A DNA stretch of 50,674 nucleotides from Gnetum montanum (lineage: Eukaryota > Streptophyta > Gnetopsida > Gnetales > Gnetaceae). The stretch spans positions 287,306 to 337,979 of the forward strand of contig MNCI01009104.1 in the NCBI GenBank assembly GCA_015680685.1. The letters run 5' to 3'. The notes below the pieces were generated by a model. That model saw only the letters and a program-made list of their open reading frames with translations. It did no database searches and was not told where the DNA came from. Both the position numbers and the translations under genes were made by a program. This document shows, piece after piece, positions 1 through 10,220 of this stretch (the stretch's first letter is position 1; each line of letters starts with the position of its first letter).

Positions 1-332
1 GTCCAAGATGTGTACGGTTGATCAAGGAATCGGTTGCTCGTCGCACTTAGGCTAGATTAGATTTTCTTACCCTTTTCCTCCTAGCTTAGATTAGTTAATA
101 TTATTTTCCACTGCCTTCAGGAGTAGCATAGAATTAGGAACACATCATACACCTCATCTGGACTAAACCATACGTGACAAATGCAATACTAGTTCAGGTG
201 GGAAGATAGCGAACTGCGACCTAAGGCTAACTATCTAGGTGCCACAATTAGTCCATCTGCGGAGTTCGACCGGATCGCGCGTGCGACGCTCGTTTCATAT
301 GGTTGAGTGTAGGGGTACCTCGCCACTCATCA
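1..332 (+). mobile_element. LTR fragment, plus orientation, cut by window edge
   Basis: The last ~330 bases of an LTR of the family seen at 32.5-50.3 kb, but in the opposite orientation. Read on the minus strand from 332 it begins TGATGAG and carries GGTACCCCTACACTCAACCA, the same block that opens the LTRs at 36922 and 49570. It also shares a later CTATCTTCCCA block with the LTR at 32511. The LTR ends ...CTCATCA at 332. What follows (GTAATGATAC) is not a primer-binding site, so this looks like a 3' LTR end whose body lies left of the window. It abuts and truncates the Helitron remnant. Confidence 0.8.
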
Positions 333-2420
333 GTAATGATACAACATTTTGATTAAAAAGTGGCACCTACAAACTTCTTTGCCATTACGTTTTTGTAAGC
401 ATGCACTAGGTTTGCATACAATATGTCTTTGAACAGCATTAAGCAAATTAGCATAATCAGTTTCCAGATCCATACATTGCAGTTGTTCATCAGTTAACTC
501 ACATGGATGACGTAACATATTTATATGTAAAGCCTAAGTGAAAAGACAAATTGAAAGAAGTAACAATGGAGAAATTAATATCTCTGTATTCTAAGCAATA
601 TCAACAAAAAAGCTTTGTGTAAAGAATAGAAAAGATAAATGAGAACTTACATTATTTGGATGTCCATTAGTTGTAAATCTTGGATTCCATGGATTTGTAA
701 TTAAATAAAAAAACTTCTTTACCCTACGCATGATGTGAGGATCATTATAGTCGAGCTCATATATCTTTAGAGCACCTTGTATCCACAGAAAACCATGCAC
801 ATGTGGAGATCTGCGATGCTGCCACTCATATCATGTCGAGTCAACAACATGGAACTCATTCATCAAAACTGTTTTAAGAAAGACAATGTAACAACGATGC
901 ATGAACTGGGCAACTATATGCTGATTTTCTATGATATCACTCTGCCTCCAACATTTGAGTTCTGACGAGTTCTCAGGTGGATTTCCTTCCATCAAATTAT
1001 GCAACTTAGGCCAATAAAGATCTGTTGCACTTAGAGTAAAAAAAATAGTAGGTGTTCCTAATTGATTCACCATGTCAGTTAGCTTTGCTTTACATTTTTT
1101 CTAATAAAATGGTGTACCACGAATGGATGTACCATATCTCATTAAATTATCAACAATGACATGTGATAGAGCATTATGCAATTATTCTCATAGTTCTTCA
1201 ATAGTTATGGGTGCATCAACAATATTTTTTAAAAAAAATATAGCAGTAGATTCCATTACCTTTCTCCTTCTAATGACATTATAGATATAATACTTACAAA
1301 TAAATCACACATCGTTACTTAAATGTTATAAAAAAACATTATGAATAATGATAATAACAAACAAATGGAGAATTAATATTTACCTAAATCACTTGTGACG
1401 TCCAAATCTACCATCTTTGTAGTGAATAAGATGTTTTGCATATTAATGCAATTTGACATCTTTAGCTTTTTACTCAAAAAAATTGTATTTTCTTTTAGGA
1501 AAAAGACTTGGAAATGCCATTTTAAACAACCCCAACATGTTAAACTCATTAATATGAGAATCAGACATGAAAGGCCACTGAGTAACGTTTGAATCCTGCA
1601 ATGATGGATTATGCATCCATGCTTTTATTTAATCAATTTCCTTTCTTACAATTCTAGGACATTGTGCAACTGATGATGTGTGACTAATAATGCTTTCTTC
1701 ATCTGTCTGAAGCAAAAGATCTTAAAATTGCAATCTCATTTCTACATCCTTTTTTGATAAGGAATGGTGTGGAAGATGTTAACATCATCGGTATTAGCAA
1801 CATCATCTAATGCATGCATATCGATCTCGACATCTTGATAGTACAGATCATTTTCTTTCTTAAAAATCAAGGCTTCATAAACCTGTCTCTTATTGACAAT
1901 GAAATTATACTCGATGCCCATTTGATCTGCTCTTTTCAATATCAAGAAAGGGATATCTTTAATTCTAAGAGGAATTTTTTTAGTAATTTGTGTGACATCC
2001 TAAACAAAGTTAATTGTGTGACCTTTATACTTGAACTGTCCACCAACTACATGTGTAACTTATAAAATGGAATTGATTTTTGCAATTAACATTTCTTCAA
2101 CCTCAGTTAAATAGCCTAGGATAGGTGGTTGGATACCAAGATCCATGTTATTTTCAACAGAAAATCATTTGATTTCACAACCAAAATTGTCAAGAATATT
2201 ATGTTTCTTTTCATTAATGCACCTATTGCATGTGGGTCCTTTACTTCTAGTTGAATCCAATAATATGCCAAAAAACATTTCATTGCATACATTGCAGGAA
2301 TGTGGATTTGCAAAACTTCTAATTGCAATATTAAAATTCTCTATTGCTTAAGTAATTTCTGTACCTGTCTTTTGCAATCTTGGGAAAGACTAAATAGGTT
2401 CTAAAGAAGGCATTTCCATT
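333..2420 (-). pseudogene. Helitron RepHel remnant (N-terminal and Rep regions)
   Basis: Decayed coding region of a Helitron rolling-circle transposase, broken by stops and frameshifts. Reading down the minus strand: a Cys-rich stretch near 2300-2220 (CNVCNE, then CNRC). Then ENNMDLG followed by LTEVEEMLIAKI (about 2160-2060) and GQFKYKGH (about 2030), all hallmarks of the N-terminal region. Near 1460-1395 lies YAKHLIHYKDGRFGRH, typical of the Helitron_like_N domain. Next come QLGTPTIFFTLSATDLYWP (1073-1000) and EWQHRRSPHVHGFLW at 837-785, which contains an intact HUH metal-binding motif (HVH). The last recognisable block, DLETDYANLLNAVQRH, lies near 460. The expected catalytic-tyrosine region and the PIF1-like helicase would come next but are absent; the LTR ending at 332 replaces them. 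No Helitron ends (5' TC, 3' hairpin plus CTRR) were found. Confidence 0.82.
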
Positions 2421-3239
2421 GTTGGTGCACTGGTGACATTTGTAGCTTCATTTAATCGATGAAATGAATTTTTCTCCTGTCAACGTTGCCTTATTCGATG
2501 CTCACTCTCACTATAATGTGGTTGTTCTTAATCTTCTTGCAATTGTTGTTATTCTTCATGTGTGATTTCTAGAACAGATGTTGCTTGATTAATAGGCACA
2601 GTTGCATTTCTAATGTCTTGCAAAAAATGTTTAAAAATTTAAACTAAAAATTGAATTAAAATATGTACAAACTTGAGTATGGGCAAACACCAACCTGCAT
2701 TTCTTCTTGATTATTTACATTATTAGTATCAATAATGTGGATCATTGCATTGGATGAATTTCCAAGTGATGAGAGGGTATTTGAAGTTGACACAACTTAA
2801 AAATATATATACAATATAAGTATGTAAATAAAATGAGAATATTTTTCTATGATAAATATTTGTTTTAAAATATTAAAAAATGCATAAATTACATACTCCT
2901 AAATTTCATAGAATTAGTTGTCGTTCTTATTCGTATCGTTTTGCTTCTCATTTTAGAAATCATCTTCTCTCCTCTGTAGTCATCAATTTTGGATTTTTAA
3001 TTTCTATAATCTATGATCGTTTTCTACCTCGACCATGCCCACATGCATGCACACTGCCACAACCTCCATGCATCACATTACTTGTTGCAATAGACGGTTA
3101 TTGTTGCTGATCTTGAAGAGAGTGTTCTTCACCTTCTCTATTGGGACTAATAATAGCAAGATCCATGTTTCCGACAATGCACGAATTCCAATATTTGACC
3201 TCTTAATCTTGTAACACGATGCCTAAGTTCAATATCTTT
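2421..3239. other. Unassigned stretch upstream of the Helitron remnant
   Basis: No gene recognised. It may include the 5' part of the Helitron, since it lies upstream on the minus strand. Short open stretches are low-complexity and match nothing I know. Confidence 0.4.
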
Positions 3240-3450
3240 AAATACTGCATCACATTGTAATTGTCATCACCTTAACCGTTGCCATGATCGTAATTGTCAT
3301 CGTTTTTAATAATAACAAATATTCATTATTACCCACCGTTTATAATTAAAAAATTCATTATTATTATAATTGTAACTATCACTGTTTATAATAATAATAA
3401 CTATTCAATATCACCCATTGTTTATAATAATAAATATTCATTATTACCCA
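3240..3450. repeat. AT-rich imperfect repeats
   Basis: About 200 bases made of imperfect repetitions of CATTATTACCCA, TTTATAAT and ATAATAATAA blocks at irregular spacing of roughly 40-60 bases. Any apparent reading frame here is a by-product of the AAT-rich repetition. Confidence 0.6.
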
Positions 3451-3460
3451 TGTCGGGCCT

Positions 3461-3737
3461 TGCATGTGAGGGAATATGAAGAGATGAATGCGGAGCCCAG
3501 GGGTCAAGGGCATCAATTGAATAGAGATTTGGCTCCCCTACAGTGACTCTTTGGCTTCCCTGCACGTGGTGCATGTGCATGAGGGAATACGCAGAGACAA
3601 ATGGGGAACCTAGGGATTGGGGGGCATCAATCGAATAGAGATTTAGCTCCCCTACAATAACTCTTTAGCTCCTTAACTTTTCAAATTCGACTCCCCTGTA
3701 ATGACTCTTTGGCTCCCTTGCACATAACGCATCACGT
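3461..3737. repeat. 115-bp tandem repeat (two copies plus a partial third)
   Basis: Copy 1 starts at 3461 (TGCATGTGAGGGAATA) and copy 2 at about 3576 (TGCATGAGGGAATACG). Both continue through GGGCATCAAT, GAATAGAGATTT and GCTCCCCTAC. A partial third copy from about 3689 repeats CTCCCCTGTAATGACTCTTT and the CTCCCTTGCAC ending. The unit is GC-richer than its surroundings. No coding potential seen. Confidence 0.75.
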
Positions 3738-4579
3738 GGAGGGTGACAAAATACACTCCCCCTCGCCCACCACTACCCTGCCCCCCACACACTACCACAA
3801 ACCAACACCCCTCGCCCCCTTTTGCCATCACATGAGACATGTTGGCCTCTTGGCCAAAAATAAAGTAAGAAATTTATAATTTTTATATGTTTAAGGAAAG
3901 CTTTAGCTAGGAAGTAGGGCATTTAAAAATTTATGCATAATAATGAATTAAGTACAAACTCTTATAGTTCATAGGTGACAAATGGGAACTTAAAAACAAA
4001 TAAAGCTTCAATTTTATTGGAAAAACATTATAATTTGATGCATAGTGAAGTGCAATAGCTACATGGAACTATTCATATATCCATGTAAACATTAATTAGT
4101 AAAATAAGTAACTTTTGTTTTATTAACCAAGAGGCAATAGTTAGTAGAACAAGTGGCTCAAGTAATTAGTTCATTGTCTTGTTAGTATATTATTGTATAA
4201 TTCTTGTAATGTATCCTTTTGGCCATATCTTCAATTGTTAATGTATCATTTTCGATATATCTTCATTTTGGCCATATCCTCAAGTGCAATTATAGTCAAA
4301 GTATTCTTCACCCACCCATAATTAGTGACTTAGGGAAAGAGATGCATTACTTCTAAATTAAAATTAAATACTTTGAATCTCTACAAATATAATTAAATTT
4401 TGATTTTAATATTTAGTAGATATGCCAAGTACTAGATTCATCCATTGGACCAAAGTCATTTGTCGGAACCAAGTTTTAACAAAGCTAAAATGAAAATTGC
4501 AATCATCTTTTACTTCAAAACCGAGATTCCAACCGTTACCATTTTTACAATGTTAGTATCCAAACATTTACCTCTAAAA
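3738..4579. other. No gene seen; one tRNA-like SINE head
   Basis: Starts with a C-rich stretch (3750-3830), then becomes AT-rich. At 4154-4169 TGGCTCAAGTAATTAG resembles a pol III A box as found in tRNA-derived SINE heads. It is followed by TTCATTGTCTTGTTAG, as in the element at 32024, but I see no convincing B box, so this is at most a decayed copy. Confidence 0.4.
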
Positions 4580-4918
4580 ATCTTTATCACTTTGAAACTC
4601 CTGAACTTCTAAGATTTCCGCACCAATATTTATATCGGCGTTCTTTTCATGAATGGGTGCTTTCTCAAAGCCAAGGCCAGAAAAATTCTTATCCATTTTC
4701 AACCGCTTAAATTAAAGGTTTAACTCATAAACGAAAAACGCACTTCCCACTTCAAGTGATCCTTGAAGTCCAAAACGCTGATTTTCAACGATATTTAGTT
4801 GCCCAGTTGAATAAGAAGCCGTGAGTTTGAAAATTTTCATTGAGTAGGCTGCAGGATTCTCTTCCCTGTCTTCATCATCGTCGTTGTCATCATTTAAGAG
4901 TGTTTTGATAGTCATCAT
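4580..4918 (-). other. Two adjacent small open frames, possible gene fragment
   Basis: On the minus strand an open frame (4918-4712, 68 codons) starts with a strongly acidic run (DDNDDDEDREEN) and ends YELNL. After its stop, a second frame begins ATG at about 4699 (MDKNFSGLGFEKAP...) and runs about 40 codons to a stop near 4580. I recognise neither. Part of the acidic run comes from CATCATCGTCGTTGTCATCA repetition, so coding potential may be accidental. An 18-bp direct repeat (GTCATCATTTAAGAGTGT) occurs at 4887 and 4911. Confidence 0.25.
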
Positions 4919-4927
4919 TTAAGAGTG

Positions 4928-5022
4928 TCAAGATCTTTCTGTTAACAGCAGCCACGCCAGTAATAAGGATTTCTATACTGTCCAAGTATTTAAAGATTTT
5001 AGCCGGTTAAGAGTAAGTGTTC
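4928..5022 (-). mobile_element. Extra LTR-like fragment beside the Copia 3' LTR
   Basis: This stretch (TAACAGCAGCCACGCCAGTA, then GTCCAAGTATTTAAAGAT) matches the inner part of the Copia 5' LTR at about 10085-10155. In the 3' LTR proper the corresponding inner part is shortened. It therefore looks like a remnant of a second LTR of the same family, or a rearranged piece of the 3' LTR. Confidence 0.55.
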
Positions 5023-5584
5023 TGATAGAAAATTCATTGCGAGAAGTTAACAGCCGTTAGGCGAGTTATACAAACCATAATTTTATGAATGGATAAGAAA
5101 TAACTTCATAGAAATAAAATACTCTCATCCATTCTAAAAATTTGCAGAAGCAAATCTAAAAACATAGTAGCTTAAGAGAACACTAAAGTTATTTTGTTTA
5201 CCTCATTGTTGTGACACTTTGAGATGAAAAGAAAATAAACTCTAATTTTGATGGATCCTCCAACCTCTACTAGTTCAATCTCCATGTTGCATCTAATGAA
5301 ATTTGCAATCCACAAAATATCACAGGGTGAGGTGAGGCTGGGGACCACCCATTCTCTTTATAATCGTATATATGGTATTGCTTCCATCTAGTAACCATTT
5401 ATTTTCAAAAAAAAAAAAATGCCTCACTACCTCCACTAATTTTGTTATGAATGATGGCAACGGTGGTACCATCTTGTAATTGTCAACATTGAGGGTGGTA
5501 ATTGCCAAACATTCAAGGAGTCGTTGAGAGGCTGCCGAATGGCAAGAGTGGGAAAAATTGTCATCATGGGCAATTAATTTTACA
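5023..5584 (-). repeat. Copia 3' LTR
   Basis: Read on the minus strand it begins TGTAAAATT immediately after the PPT and ends TTTTCTATCA at 5023. The same TGATAGAAAATTCATTG (plus-strand reading) opens the 5' LTR at 10075. A shared block ending CTAAAAATTTG(C/T)(A/G)(G/A)AAGCAAATCT lies near 5135-5157 and 10197-10215. Further in, the two LTRs cannot be aligned by eye. Confidence 0.65.
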
Positions 5585-5592
5585 TTCTCCCA
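5585..5592 (-). promoter_or_regulatory. Copia polypurine tract
   Basis: TGGGAGAA on the minus strand directly before the LTR 5' end (TGTA), the usual plus-strand primer position of a Copia element. A 10-bp inverted repeat (GGGCAATTAA / TTAATTGCCC) flanks this junction at 5568-5577 and 5593-5602. Confidence 0.6.
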
Positions 5593-5865
5593 TTAATTGC
5601 CCAAACAAGAATAGAGATTTTTTGTATCATGGGCAAACTTGATACACTTATACTCAAACAAAAAATATCAATACTTGAATCATGATGGTTATATTCCTCA
5701 AGATTGAATATTTCCTTTAATGAATTACAAAGCATAACATTTATTAAGTGAGAGCTTTATGTCCCTTTAAAAAGTAATGGCATAGGCTTTATGTGCACCA
5801 AAATATATACCTTTATTATTATCCAAGAAATTTGTAATGATCTACAAATTTGAGTAAGAAGCAAG

Positions 5866-7557
5866 TTATATATGAAATGAATTAACAAGTCCCATATGAT
5901 TTACATGATCCATGTACTGTTTTTTCGACAAGGCTTTAATCATGGGATCAGCAATCATTAATTTAGTGCTAATATGTTGAATATCTACTTCATGCTTCTT
6001 GACTCTATTCTTAACAGCAAGATACTTTATATTGATGTGTTTACTGTGACTTCCACTTTTACTATTCTTGGAAAAGAAGACTGCAACAGAATTATCACAA
6101 TATATCTTTATCGGCCTTGTGATGGAATTAGCCATTCTTAAGCCAACAATACAATTTTTCAACCATAATGCATGTGATGTAGCTTCATGGTAAGCAATTT
6201 TTCAACCATAAATTCTTCCTTCATTGTCGACAAAGCAACTATTGTTTGCTTAGTACTTTTCCAAGATATGGCCCCTCCAACAAATAGAAACACATATCCA
6301 AAAGTTGATTTTCTAGAATCTACACATCCAGCAAAATCTGAATCTGAATATCTAACCAATTCAAGATGATTGGTGTGCCTATATGTGAGCTTGTAGTTCT
6401 TAGTTCCTTGCAAATACCTCATGACTCTTTTAGCAGCTTTCCAATGCTCAATGCCCGAATTGCTTTGATATCTACTAAGCATTCCTGTTGCAAAACTTAT
6501 GTTAGGTCTTGTACATGCTTGTGCATACATGAGGTTGCCAACAACAGATGCATAAGGTATGTTTTTCATCTCCTCTTGTTCCAATAAGTTTTGTGGCCAT
6601 TGCTTCAAATTAAGTTTATCTCCTTTCATTATTGGAGTTGCTATAGGTGAGCAATTTTTAATTCTAAATCTCTCCAAAACCTTTTCAATGTAGGCCTTTT
6701 GAGATAGTCCTGATATCCTTGGATGCCTATCGCTGTGAATCTCTATCCCAATGACATAGGAGGCTTCACCCATGTCCTTCATTTCAAGATTTTGAAAGAG
6801 GAAATGCATTGTCTCATGTAGCAAAACCATGTCACTACTTGTAAGTAATATGTCATCCACATAAAGGACTAATAACATGAATTTGCTCCCACTAACCTTT
6901 AGGTATATACATTGATCAACGATGTTCTTAGTAAAACCAAATGAGAAGCCATAATTTTATGAAATTTTAAATACCACTATCGAGAAGCTTGTTTTAGTCC
7001 ATATAATGACTTAACTTGCAAACTAAGTGAGCATCTTCACAAAAGCCCTTAGGTTGTTTCATATATACTTCTTCAAGATCCCCATTTAAAAATGTTGTTT
7101 TTACATCCATTTGGTACAGCTCTAAATCAAAATGAGCTACCAAAACCATAATTATTGTAAATGAATCCTTCGTTGACACTAGAGAGAAGGTTTCATGGTA
7201 ATCAATGCCCTTCCTTTGAGTAAATACTTTAGCTACAAATCTAGCTCTATATTGTTCAATATTACCAGAAGAGTTTCTTTTGGTTTTATAGACCCATTTA
7301 CAACAAGTTGTTGAAACTCCTTCCGGCAATTTTACAAGATTCCAAACTTGGATTTTAGCCATAGAATCTATCTCTTCTTTCATGGCATCATACCAAGGTG
7401 TGAAATTCTCTCCACTCATGGCTTGTGAAAATGACATATGATCATCTTTAGGTCCAACATTAGAATCTCGAAGATATACAACATAGTCACTAGAAATTGT
7501 TGGTTTCTTTGATTTTGAAGACTTTCTTAATTCTACTTTTCCCTCAATGTTTTGCAC
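5866..7557 (-). pseudogene. Copia reverse transcriptase and RNase H remnant
   Basis: Minus-strand frames carry the Copia RT (RVT_2) in order. WNLVKLPEGV and WVYKTKRNSSGNIEQYRARF lie in the first segment (7557-6994), then YQMDVKTTFLNGDLEEVYMK. The catalytic YVDD is intact at 6863-6852 in the second segment (6878-6159). It is followed by YMQGTK-like and RNase H blocks (YSDSDFAG, RKSTFGYV, ISWKSTKQT). The last segment (6162-5866) has CDNSVAV and HINIKYLAVKNRV and ends about where Copia polyproteins end. A gap of about 115 bases with frame loss separates segments one and two. The RT would copy element RNA into cDNA; here it is broken. Confidence 0.93.
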
Positions 7558-7705
7558 ATCTTGAGTAGTAGAATTAGTGATAATCTATTTCTCTTGAAGA
7601 GGTTGTTCTTCATTTAATAACTCATCCAAGGTGTGTTTTGGATTACCTTGGGAGATGATTGATTCCTCTTCATATATGAGAGACTTATCACATTCCTCTA
7701 GTTTC

Positions 7706-8943
7706 TCAAGTTTTAATTCTCGAAGAATTGTTTTTCATTGAATTCAAAATCTTCAAGGAATTTAGCATTTCTAGCCTCAATAACTCTAGGTGTGTGCATG
7801 GACAATAAAATCTAAAACCCTTGGAGTTTACCACATAGCAAATAAAATATCCTCTAATTGTTCTTGGATCCACTTTCTTTAAGCTTGGGTTATACACCCT
7901 TACGTCAATTGGACATCCCCAAATATGCATGTGTCTTAAACTAGGCTTCCATCCATTCCATAATTCAAAAGGTGTTTTAGGAATAGCCTTTGATGGAACC
8001 CTATTTAAGATATATATTGCAATTTTTAAGGCCTCACTCCATAGGGTTAAGGGAAGATTAGAGTTACTAACCATACATCTTACCATGTCCATAAGTGTAC
8101 AGTTTCTTCTTTTGGCTACACCATTTTGTTGAGGTGTTCTTGGCATGGTGTGTTGGGCAATAATGCCCTCTTCTTGAAGGAACATAACAAATGGACCTGG
8201 TGCCTATCCCTTTTTTGTATACTTTCCATAGTATTCCCCTCCCCTATTGGATCTTATAATCTTGATTTTCTTTTTCTTTTGTTTCTCTACTTCTATTCTG
8301 AATATTTTAAAAGCATTTAATGCCTCCGCTTTATCAAACAAAAGGTAGAGATACATGTATATTGTATGGTCATCAATGAATGAAATAAAATATCTTTGAC
8401 CATTCAAACAAGGAGTGGGAAAAGGTCAAAAATGTCATCATGTATGATTTCCAGAATCTTTGAACTCCTCTTAGCTCCGTTAGTGGTCTTGTTAGTTTGT
8501 TTTCCCTTAATGCATTCTATACAAGTACCAAAATCAATAAAATCAAGGGTCATTAAGACACCACTATCTACTAATCTTTTAATTCTTTCCATGAAGATAT
8601 GACCCAATCTTTTATGCCAGAGCTTAGAGGATTCTTCATTTGTGATGCACCTTTTATTTCCAATGTACGAATGTGTAGTTAAAAGATTATATTCAAAAGT
8701 GGAATCTAAAATAAGCTTATACAAACTATCAACAAGTCTTCTAGAACCAACAATGTTTTTATTTTTAAGGACTTTACAACTAGAATGTTCAAAATTGAAC
8801 ATGTATTCAAACTTTACTAATCTAGAAACTGAAACTAAATTCCTAGAAAATGATGGAATGTAAAAAGTGTCTAGAAGATCTAAAATGTATTTAGAGTCTA
8901 ATACTGGTTTAAATATTCCAACCACCTCCACTTGAGAATGCAT
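7706..8943 (-). pseudogene. Copia integrase remnant, catalytic residues lost
   Basis: The zinc-binding GAG-pre-integrase region lies in 8943-8404 (LWHKRLGH ... CIECIKGKQT). The core follows in 8407-8204 (YFISFIDDHT) and 8185-7706 (PRTPQQNGVAKRRN, then ILNRVPSKAIPKTPFELWNG). The usual SDRGGEY reads SNRGGEY (second catalytic Asp to Asn). The usual NGVAERRN reads NGVAKRRN (catalytic Glu to Lys). The first Asp (IDDH) remains. With two of three DDE residues gone and frames broken, it cannot act. Confidence 0.93.
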
Positions 8944-8959
8944 TCGATTTCCTGAATAG

Positions 8960-9300
8960 ATGCTTCATTCATTTTCCTTTCATTGTCTTAGTTGGAGGAA
9001 GCCCTGCATGGTAGTGGAAATGTGAATTGTGCAACCAGAAGCAATCCACCATGTATTATCAGGAGCATCAACAAAATAAGATTCATGACATACATACGAA
9101 ATGAGGTTACCTTTCTTTTTGAGCCATTTTTTATACTTTTGGTAATTTCCTTTGACACAATTGTTTCATTTTTTTTCTTATGAACACTTTTTCCCTTTTT
9201 GCCCTTTCTTTTATCATAAGTGGTTAGATGAGCACTTTCTAGCATTTCATGCTTCTTTCTTTCCTCCTCTTGAACACACATAGTCAAGTTCATTTACTGA
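8960..9300 (-). pseudogene. Copia nucleocapsid/protease region
   Basis: The open frame 9293-8988 begins with the post-gag linker (MCVQEEERKKHEMLESAHLT, then Lys-rich). After a frame change the protease landmark reads NTWWIASGCTIHIS (about 9060-9018) instead of the usual WWLDSGATTHIS. The codon at 9042-9040 is GCT, so the catalytic Asp is Ala. The MQGFLQ that follows fits the family. No CCHC zinc knuckle was identified, so it may be lost. Confidence 0.8.
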
Positions 9301-9310
9301 ACAACTTTCT

Positions 9311-9640
9311 TTATGTATGTTGTATGAGATTTTGAATGGTAATCCTTAAGGATTTTAAATGGGTTGCTATATCCCTCATTTCCATAATGTGTTCACGCAC
9401 ACCTTTAGTGCTTTTCAATTGCATGCCTAAGAGTTTGCTCATGAAAGTGTTGGCAACTACTTTATCAAACTTTACAAATTGTTTTTCAATAGCTTGCACA
9501 AAAGCCTTAACCATGTTACATTCAAGGATAGAACCTTGAATGTTCTTGTTTATATGAGTTTTGATGAACATCATGCTTATATGAGTTTTGATGAACATCA
9601 TGCTTAAGCATTTGGATCACTCTACTACTACTACTACTCA
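9311..9640 (-). pseudogene. Copia gag remnant
   Basis: Open frame 9601-9311 with the Copia gag (UBN2-type) signature: AKA-like VKAFVQAIEKQFVKFDK, then KSTKGVREHIMEMRDIATHL. The amino end contains a duplicated MMFIKTHI(S/N), produced by a 27-bp tandem duplication (ATATGAGTTTTG...CATGCTT) at about 9550-9604. The start of gag beyond 9610 is not readable. Confidence 0.85.
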
Positions 9641-10061
9641 AAAGATCTCTTTTCCTTTGGTGTACAATCTTCAAATAATACCATTGTTTGCATTATCATT
9701 ATGACTTAAGGTAATATGGCTACCCTTAGGTCATTTTTTTAAAAAAATACTTTTCTTTTGAACATGGCATGACAATAAATTCATACTTTAATATCCATAG
9801 CCATTGAAATACCTTCAATATGTAATAAAAAAATTCATATCAATAATCCCTTATGAATAATTTTCCTTTTCCAATAAAGCATTGCAAAAAGGATAAATAT
9901 TATACTCATTAATGACATTGCAAAAAATATAAATATTATACTCATTATAATCATTAACTAATGAAATATGTTGTATTCATACGATAAGGGGTAAAAAAAG
10001 TGCCGCGAAACAAAACGTTGCATGTAATATCCAATAAGTGCAAGTTTTAACAAACTTGGCA

Positions 10062-10072
10062 GTCTAATACCA
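10062..10072 (-). promoter_or_regulatory. Copia primer-binding site (initiator-Met type)
   Basis: Minus strand TGGTATTAGAC starting three bases inside the 5' LTR end. It resembles the plant Copia PBS TGGTATCAGAG, complementary to initiator tRNA-Met, with two changes. Confidence 0.65.
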
Positions 10073-10074
10073 AA

Positions 10075-10220
10075 TGATAGAAAATTCATTGTAAGATTTT
10101 CTTGGTAACAGCAACCAGACCAGTAATAAGAACTTTTATATTGCCCAAAGTATTTAAAGATCTAAATAACAATAGCTAAAACAAACTATAATTTTCTAAA
10201 AATTTGTGAAAGCAAATCTG
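10075..10220 (-). repeat. Copia 5' LTR, inner part
   Basis: Starts (plus-strand reading) TGATAGAAAATTCATTG, as the 3' LTR does at 5023. Homology to the 3' LTR or its flanking fragment continues to about 10215 (GAAAGCAAATCTGAAAAG). Beyond that I cannot align it, so the outer half is deleted or too diverged. Confidence 0.6.

Larger units (their letters stand above)
5023..10220 (-). mobile_element. Degenerate Ty1/copia LTR retrotransposon
   Basis: A minus-strand Copia element with the canonical order gag - protease - integrase - RT - RNase H from high to low coordinates. A PBS-like site follows the 5' LTR (10062-10072) and a PPT precedes the 3' LTR (5585-5592). Reading frames are interrupted in every domain. 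Integrase lying before RT defines Ty1/copia rather than Ty3/gypsy. It is clearly non-functional: the protease Asp and two of the three integrase catalytic acids are replaced. The 5' LTR aligns with the 3' LTR only over its inner ~145 bases. I did not find a target-site duplication. Confidence 0.93.

Noticed and set aside
3294-3479. Plus-strand frame rich in Asn and Ile
   Set aside because: Produced by AAT-rich repeats.
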